From: Myoxocephalus aenaeus | Taxonomy: Eukaryota > Chordata > Actinopteri > Perciformes > Cottidae | Assembly: GCA_038501785.1 (NCBI GenBank) | Contig: JBAMJR010000097.1 | Coordinates: 799,001-863,000 of the forward strand | Direction of reading: 5' to 3' | Length of the DNA: 64,000 nt | Shown: piece after piece, positions 61,801-64,000 of the stretch | Layout of the letters: the number at the start of each line of letters is the position of its first letter | How positions within the stretch are numbered: the first letter of the stretch is position 1 | Notes under the pieces: generated by a model | What the model saw: only the letters and a program-made list of their open reading frames with translations | Database searches by the model: none | What the model was told of the DNA's origin: nothing | Translations under genes and position numbers: made by a program

Positions 61801-64000
61801 AGCCAGCAACTTGGTCACACTGATGAACTGCTCACTGGAAAGCCAAAGGACCTACCCCGTAGAGGTCTGGAAGCTTTTCTTCCAAAAAGCTTCTCCGGCA
61901 CTAGACCAGGCTCTTGTGACATACGCCAGCATGGTAAATCCAATCCCAGAAATGTACAAAATTGGTGTTTCCCTGTTTGAATTCTGGGTCAAACCAAAAT
62001 GACTTTTCCAATTCCAGGCCCCCAACAACAGCAACCCGTCCTTGTCACATGCCCTTGAGGCTCTTGGGGAGGTGAGAATTGCCAACTTCAGCCAGGCAGA
62101 ACTGCAGAATGATACCTTTGTCAGCAGCTGGTTCCAGACAAGGATTCGTCCGTTTCTGGCCTCTTCATCCCCCAACTTCCTATTCTGCCTAAGCTCCAAG
62201 AACTTCAGCTGCCATACGTACCGGATTGTGTAAGCACATATGTGATACATTGCTCCTCTGTGAACAAGATTGCAGAGGAACCTGCTGTTTTGTAATTGTT
62301 AAGGTATTAAAAGCCTTCTCTCAAATTTAGCGTCCAGGCATTCAGCAGCCAAAAGGCATCCATGGACAGAGAAAGACAGCCAGCAGTCTTCACTCATTTC
62401 ATCAAGCCCTTCCTTTCAAGAAATGACTCATCAGGTAAAGGCAAGCGCTCAGGCTCAAATTGGTAAAGTCTCGATAGCATGTGGTGGTTATACCTTGTCA
62501 ATGACTTTGTTTCTGTCTTCTTCGCAGATCCTGGCTGTGTCTCGTTTATCAACGGTAGTGGAGAGTGGCTACAGGTAAACCTTGGCAGCTTCTCTGAATT
62601 TGCATCCCTGCAGGATCTGCAAGCCCTCAATGCCAACTTCTCCAGTGTAAGTAGGGACTGCGGTTAAAGTATTCCTATTCCAAGCTGAAATGTCTTACCT
62701 TTGTTTTTGCCATTGCTGCTGTTTGATTTCATATTGATTTCCTTTTTTTAGGCCGAATCGTTGTCAGTGCTCAATCCTAGTCAGGTGGCACAGTTGATAC
62801 TGAGCTCAGGGGCCTTGAATGACACAGACCAAATCGACCTTGTGTTTGAGCAACTCGAGGATGGTGATGCTCTGGAAAATGTGAACGAATTCCTGACAGA
62901 GTTGACAGCAAGTGGAAAGGTAGGCTACTCTTGGCACCTGGGGAAGATGCATAATGAATAGGCTTGAAACAGAGCATAGTCAGTAATTAGTCATGTATCT
63001 AACCCACTACATCAGTTGTAGGGCACTCATTCATATAAAATATGCTGTTACATCCTATGTTGCACGCTGTCTGGGGTATCATGGCGTTTGAATCCTCTCA
63101 TGTCGTCATTTGACAGGTCCCTGATTTCCAACCTGCTGTGAGAGATCGTGTGATGAATAGGACCTTCGCCATCATCAGTCTCCATTTCCTACGATTCAAC
63201 GAAGTAGACTGGTTTTCTTGGTTCCATCTGATACTGACTCCTCTCCTCCCAAGTTTCAGCCCAATGATGCTCAAGAATGCAACTGCAAATATAAACTGCA
63301 CAAACTACCATGTCGTGTGAGTATCATTCCAAGAACAAGCAAGATTGCATTGCAAAAAGTGCAAAATGCTAATAGTGGACAGCATAAGAATGTGTATTTC
63401 CCGTGTCTGCAGTGTGAGTGGGATGGCCAAGGTTTCCCCTGCATTGCCGTTGCAAAGACAAAAAGAAATCACAGAGGTTCTGCTGGACTACCTGAATAAA
63501 TCTGCCAGTGTCATCAACGAGCCAGGTAGGGATGACGCAGTAAATTGGGCCATGTGGTTGTCTGTGTGTGCGTCCCCACGGACTTTGTATTGTGAAAAAG
63601 TATGCTGAAATGGTAGTGAGAAGAACATTGACAATTGACTTCTTTCATGTGTATCAATGCAAAATAATGCTTGCTAAATGGTGCATATGTTAATGTCCGT
63701 CTACGTGCCTTAGTTTGCAGGCAGGGAATTCAGAGTGATGCAGAGTGGCTTGAAGCAAACCTGGGTTCCTTTTCCCAATACACAACATACTCTGAACTCA
63801 AAATATTCAACCTCTCTGGAGTAAGTCATACATTTTGCTGCCAATCTTTCTTGAAAACAGCTGCACAATATTCGCAACTTGGAAAATCTGCACACAGTTG
63901 TGGCTTTGCCATATCAAAGAGAAGAGCAATTCATATATCATCTTGGTTTTTGTCATCAGGTGGCAGTTGTGGACTCCCTCTCACCAAAGCAGAAGGCTGA
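7843..64000 (+). CDS. Giant multi-exon secreted/cell-surface glycoprotein gene with 3830-bp exon-cassette array (3' end outside window)
   Basis: One spliced reading frame can be followed from the ATG at 7843 (context ccATGg) through 9 unique exons and 14 copies of a 15-exon cassette into a 15th copy. Exon phases match at every junction, all junctions are GT-AG, and no stop occurs; about 8,711 codons are visible. The N terminus is a signal peptide, followed by a Ser/Thr/Asn-rich linker and repeated modules of roughly 180-214 aa. Recurring motifs include SPxQxAxLIL, WFxxxLxPxL, NxSCxxY, PGC, EWLxxNLGSFS and LNxNFS. About 22 Asn-X-Ser/Thr sequons and 12 Cys per 604-aa unit indicate passage through the secretory pathway. 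I do not recognise the gene. The amphipathic Leu-rich pattern suggests an alpha-helical superhelix, possibly distantly like mesothelin/stereocilin relatives, but that is a guess. C terminus, anchor and total copy number are unknown. Exon boundaries are read from sequence, without transcript evidence. Confidence 0.85.
8012..8040 (+). CDS. Coding exon E2: end of signal peptide
   Basis: A 29-nt exon between acceptor ttcctcAG and donor GTAAGT. It completes Ala19 and encodes WISALVSSS, which closes the hydrophobic stretch (about residues 10-25) with small residues suited to signal-peptidase cleavage. It ends in phase 0. Confidence 0.75.
8153..8168 (+). CDS. Coding micro-exon E3 (16 nt), linker
   Basis: Acceptor tatttcAG and donor GTACGT enclose 16 nt encoding GNTTS plus one base. 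It carries one sequon (NTT). It keeps the frame between E2 (phase 0) and E4 (phase 1), which is the main reason to accept so short an exon. Confidence 0.65.
8284..8305 (+). CDS. Coding micro-exon E4 (22 nt), linker
   Basis: Acceptor atatgtAG and donor GTCAGT enclose 22 nt. With the carried base it encodes GPVTSTN plus two bases, a Ser/Thr-rich stretch that could be O-glycosylated. Phase 1 in, phase 2 out. Confidence 0.65.
8460..8523 (+). CDS. Coding exon E5: linker to first module
   Basis: Enters in phase 2 after ttctaaaAG and ends in phase 0 at GTAAGT (8524). Residues 41-62 begin SNASDGFQKTCPAVNPLNAS and contain two sequons and the first mature-region cysteine. This is the last of the short linker exons before the modular region. 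Confidence 0.75.
8736..8855 (+). CDS. Coding exon E6: A-type exon of pre-array module M0
   Basis: 120 nt, 40 codons, phase 0-0, acceptor ccctctAG, donor GTATAT. It encodes an amphipathic helical stretch (ISAAVDTLAGELFCK..., ending LTVLFEL) with one Cys. By position and phase it corresponds to cassette exons a, h and l, though it is shorter and diverged. Confidence 0.8.
9398..9594 (+). CDS. Coding exon E7: B-type exon of M0
   Basis: 197 nt, phase 0-2, acceptor ataacAG, donor GTAAGA. It carries the B-exon signature: RLWFSVKLAPLLP, then QNFSCSSF. This aligns with FELWFQVNLFPVL/SNISCASY in exon b, SSWFQTRIRPFL/KNFSCHTY in exon i and FSWFHLILTPLLP/ANINCTNY in exon m. Confidence 0.85.
9716..9819 (+). 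CDS. Coding exon E8: C-type exon of M0
   Basis: 104 nt, phase 2-1, acceptor ttttttaAG, donor GTAAAA. It has the same length and phase as cassette exon j and a clearly related product: YTHFIQPYLSRKNLP here, FTHFIKPFLSRNDSS in j. Confidence 0.85.
10036..10154 (+). CDS. Coding exon E9: D-type exon of M0, last exon before the array
   Basis: 119 nt, phase 1-0, acceptor attcacAG, donor GTGAGT. It encodes EPGCTQ..., SAEWLERNLGSL and NNNFSA. It has the length and phase of cassette exon k (DPGC..., GEWLQVNLGSF, NANFSS). Its phase-0 donor lets it splice into exon a of unit 1, just as exon o of each unit splices into exon a of the next. Confidence 0.85.
10340..10516 (+). CDS. Cassette exon a (unit 1), A-type exon of module M1
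   Basis: 177 nt, 59 codons (unit residues 1-59), phase 0-0, acceptor gtcatcAG, donor GTGAAT. It begins VAVVDSLSPKQKAELILDLD, has sequons NET and NLT, then an acidic stretch (ESTDDEQLDEFF). Copies lie at +3830 x n. Units 11 and 14 carry Asp-to-His in GFLDNET (48712, 60202). Confidence 0.9.
10818..11026 (+). CDS. Cassette exon b (unit 1), B-type exon of M1
   Basis: 209 nt, phase 0-2, acceptor tttccAG, donor GTAAGA. It encodes RNITLIENPGVRDTILNLTL, the LWF..L.P.L motif and the SNISCASY motif, with three sequons and one Cys. Units 2-4 have Thr instead of Lys in APKLNEF (site 10894 in unit 1). Confidence 0.9.
11139..11233 (+). CDS. Cassette exon c (unit 1), C-type exon of M1
   Basis: 95 nt, phase 2-1, acceptor ccttcAG, donor GTAAGT. 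It encodes a helical Leu/Ser/Gln-rich stretch (ILTALRQNLNSLQLQVSHSL, then KETFP). It has the C-type phase but lacks the FTHFIKPFLSR ending of E8 and exon j. Confidence 0.85.
11344..11369 (+). CDS. Cassette mini-exon d (unit 1, 26 nt)
   Basis: Acceptor gaaacAG, donor GTGAGT; phase 1-0. With the carried base it encodes RCSVPDSFM. It is the first of four small exons that occupy the slot held by a single D-type exon in the other modules. The open frame around it is a shadow in another phase. Confidence 0.7.
11536..11557 (+). CDS. Cassette mini-exon e (unit 1, 22 nt)
   Basis: Acceptor tctccAG, donor GTAAGT; phase 0-1. It encodes CKETPVD plus one base and contributes one Cys. Confidence 0.7.
11652..11679 (+). 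CDS. Cassette mini-exon f (unit 1, 28 nt)
   Basis: Acceptor ttcacAG, donor GTGGGT; phase 1-2. It encodes EDLICGAVN plus two bases. It varies unusually for its size: ICGAV becomes ICEAV in unit 5 (two bases, 26987-26988), and Ile becomes Val in units 9, 10, 12 and 13. Confidence 0.7.
11784..11868 (+). CDS. Cassette exon g (unit 1)
   Basis: 85 nt, phase 2-0, acceptor ctcctAG, donor GTAAGA. Unit residues 186-214 begin RSQVEQTLSVGNSSEALC and run into NITEHAC. It has two internal sequons, a third (NRS) across the f/g junction, and two Cys. It closes module M1. Confidence 0.85.
11997..12143 (+). CDS. Cassette exon h (unit 1), A-type exon of M2
   Basis: 147 nt, 49 codons, phase 0-0, acceptor tcaaAG, donor GTAAAT. 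It encodes ATHLTASNLVTLMNCSLESQ, then VWKLFFQKASPALDQAL. One sequon (NCS) includes the Cys. It is shorter than exons a and l and clearly diverged from them. Confidence 0.88.
12228..12439 (+). CDS. Cassette exon i (unit 1), B-type exon of M2
   Basis: 212 nt, phase 0-2, acceptor ttccAG, donor GTAAGC. The frame reads through an internal GAGgtgaga (about 12279), so that donor-like site is not used in this model. It carries SSWFQTRIRPFL and KNFSCHTYRIV, four sequons and two Cys. Ala-to-Thr occurs in units 4-6 (FSQTEL) and Glu-to-Gly in unit 7 (HALGAL). Confidence 0.88.
12541..12644 (+). CDS. Cassette exon j (unit 1), C-type exon of M2
   Basis: 104 nt, phase 2-1, acceptor aatttAG, donor GTAAAG. 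It encodes VQAFSSQKASMDRERQPAVF, then THFIKPFLSRNDSS. Units 5 and 6 share two changes: Phe to Ile in QAFSS and Arg to Ser in MDRER. Confidence 0.88.
12738..12856 (+). CDS. Cassette exon k (unit 1), D-type exon of M2
   Basis: 119 nt, phase 1-0, acceptor ttcgcAG, donor GTAAGT. It encodes DPGCVSFINGSGEWLQVNLG, then LQDLQALNANFSS, with two sequons. It has the same length and phase as E9. Confidence 0.88.
12962..13129 (+). CDS. Cassette exon l (unit 1), A-type exon of M3
   Basis: 168 nt, 56 codons, phase 0-0, acceptor tttttttAG, donor GTAGGC. It encodes AESLSVLNPSQVAQLILSSG, sequon NDT and an acidic stretch ending FLTELTASGK. It aligns with exon a (SLSPKQKAELIL against VLNPSQVAQLIL). Confidence 0.88.
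13327..13526 (+). CDS. Cassette exon m (unit 1), B-type exon of M3
   Basis: 200 nt, phase 0-2, acceptor tgacAG, donor GTGAGT. It carries FSWFHLILTPLLP and ANINCTNYHVV, with sequons NRT, NAT and NCT. Unit 1 alone has Lys in FNKVDW; all others have Glu (13411 in unit 1). Units 10 and 13 share a silent C-to-T (47862, 59352). Confidence 0.88.
13623..13735 (+). CDS. Cassette exon n (unit 1), C-type exon of M3
   Basis: 113 nt, phase 2-1, acceptor tctgcAG, donor GTAGGG. It encodes VVSGMAKVSPALPLQRQKEI, then LLDYLNKSASVINEP. The coding sequence for LNKS contains a canonical AATAAA hexamer (13705-13710), repeated in every unit. Confidence 0.85.
13924..14030 (+). CDS. Cassette exon o (unit 1), D-type exon of M3, closes the cassette
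   Basis: 107 nt, phase 1-0, donor GTAAGT. The acceptor is placed at gccttAG|TTTGCAGG because only it keeps the frame from exon n and gives EPVCRQ..., which aligns its Cys with EPGC (E9) and DPGC (k). The stronger-looking TTTGCAG 7 nt downstream would shift the frame. It contains SDAEWLEANLGSFS and sequon NLS. Ala-to-Ser occurs in units 10 and 13 (48435, 59925). Confidence 0.82.
14107..17936 (+). repeat. Cassette unit 2
   Basis: Markers: Thr in AP(K/T)LNEF (c14724); acacac form in the d-e intron; a at the 14051-equivalent site, shared with unit 1 only. All 15 exons open, all splice sites intact. Confidence 0.95.
17937..21766 (+). repeat. Cassette unit 3
   Basis: Markers: Thr in APTLNEF (as units 2 and 4); acacac form (as 1 and 2); first unit with c (21711) after exon o, as in all later units. 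It is intermediate between unit 2 and unit 4. Confidence 0.95.
21767..25596 (+). repeat. Cassette unit 4
   Basis: Markers: last unit with Thr in APTLNEF; first with acacaag in the d-e intron; gtttgag in the f-g intron (also units 6, 7, 9, 10, 12, 13); Thr in FSQTEL (also 5 and 6). Confidence 0.95.
25597..29426 (+). repeat. Cassette unit 5
   Basis: Markers: ICEAV in exon f (private, 26987-26988); FSQTEL; intronic g27250, Ile in QAISS (27871) and Ser in MDSER (27900), these last three shared only with unit 6. Confidence 0.95.
29427..33256 (+). repeat. Cassette unit 6
   Basis: Shares g31080, QAISS (31701), MDSER (31730) and FSQTEL with unit 5, but has the common ICGAV and gtttgag forms, so it is not a simple copy of unit 5. 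Confidence 0.95.
33257..37086 (+). repeat. Cassette unit 7
   Basis: Markers: Gly in HALGALGE (35248, private); intronic a36564 (aatagtgg), otherwise only in unit 14; last unit with gattga in the a-b intron. Confidence 0.95.
37087..40916 (+). repeat. Cassette unit 8
   Basis: First unit with gattta in the a-b intron (t37509), which all later units carry. I found no private variant; it is close to the consensus of units 8-14. Confidence 0.95.
40917..44746 (+). repeat. Cassette unit 9
   Basis: Markers: t41918 in the c-d intron, Val in exon f (42300), gtttgag, silent ata in exon o (44655). The same set is found in unit 12, 11,490 bp downstream. Confidence 0.95.
44747..48576 (+). repeat. Cassette unit 10
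   Basis: Markers: the c-d intron t, Val in exon f (46130), ggtaag form (t47623), silent t47862, Ser in LESNLG (48435). The same set is found in unit 13. Confidence 0.95.
48577..52406 (+). repeat. Cassette unit 11
   Basis: Markers: His in GFLHNET (48712), gtttggg form, Ile in exon f. The His is shared only with unit 14. Confidence 0.95.
52407..56236 (+). repeat. Cassette unit 12
   Basis: Same marker set as unit 9: c-d intron t, Val (53790), gtttgag, silent ata (56145). Confidence 0.95.
56237..60066 (+). repeat. Cassette unit 13
   Basis: Same marker set as unit 10: Val (57620), t59113, t59352, Ser (59925). Confidence 0.95.
60067..63896 (+). repeat. Cassette unit 14
   Basis: The first part matches unit 11 (His at 60202, gtttggg). 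Further on it has private t62955, then a63374 (as unit 7) and silent ata at 63805 (as units 9 and 12). It therefore looks mosaic. Confidence 0.95.
63897..64000 (+). repeat. Cassette unit 15, first 104 bp (cut by window end)
   Basis: Continues the array: the intron segment before exon a, then exon a from 63960 (41 nt, 13 codons plus two bases) up to the window edge. The array therefore extends beyond the window. Confidence 0.95.

Noticed and set aside
10277..64000. Fourteen separate tandem gene copies
   Set aside because: No unit contains a start with signal peptide, a promoter, or a stop and poly(A) arrangement. Exon phases join continuously from unit to unit.
10277..64000. Non-coding satellite DNA
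   Set aside because: All 15 exons per unit have correct splice sites and phases, and the protein modules match the unique exons E6-E9.
10277..64000. CRISPR or other prokaryotic repeat system
   Set aside because: The period is 3830 bp with no short repeat-spacer structure, and the DNA is clearly eukaryotic.
7843..64000. Firm assignment to mesothelin, stereocilin or otoancorin
   Set aside because: Only a general helical, Leu-rich resemblance is visible. A profile search (for example with Pfam or structure prediction) would be needed to support it.

Overview
The window looks like nuclear DNA of a teleost fish, probably a percomorph. It has compact introns with GT-AG splice sites, a tRNA-headed SINE, a hAT-type DNA transposon with a nested solo LTR, and AT-rich intergenic DNA. 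There are no prokaryotic-style genes. Nearly all long open frames in the array are shadows of short spliced exons.

Bases 1 to about 7360 are non-genic and repeat-rich. They hold a 1.43-kb hAT-like element (1182-2609, 8-bp target duplication) with a 299-bp solo LTR inside it (2136-2434), two 104-bp repeats exactly 750 bp apart (4321-4424 and 5071-5174), a probable fish interspersed repeat near 4894-5070, and a SINE (5849-6080).

From about 7370 to beyond the end of the window lies one plus-strand gene. Nine coding exons (7843-10154, 726 nt, 242 codons) encode a signal peptide, a short Ser/Thr/Asn-rich linker and a first helical-looking module of 180 aa. The gene then enters a tandem array that starts at about 10277. 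A cassette of exactly 3830 bp, holding 15 exons (1812 nt = 604 codons) and 15 introns (2018 nt), is present in 14 complete copies plus the start of a 15th cut by the window edge. Each copy begins and ends in a phase-0 intron, so splicing through the array keeps one reading frame. The visible part encodes about 8,700 aa with no stop: 242 + 14 x 604 + 13 codons.

Each 604-aa unit is itself made of three older, diverged modules of 214, 194 and 196 aa. All share the exon-phase series 0-0, 0-2, 2-1, 1-0 with the pre-array module. Each unit has about 22 N-glycosylation sequons and 12 cysteines, so the product is predicted to be a giant, heavily glycosylated, disulphide-bonded secreted or cell-surface protein. 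I cannot name the gene. A distant link to the mesothelin/stereocilin/otoancorin type of superhelical extracellular protein is only a guess.

The copies differ by a few substitutions and no length changes, in introns as well as exons. Shared variants show a higher-order duplication (units 9-11 match units 12-14, period 11,490 bp) and other mosaic sharing, as expected from unequal crossing-over and gene conversion. The 3' end of the gene, and so any membrane anchor, is outside the window.
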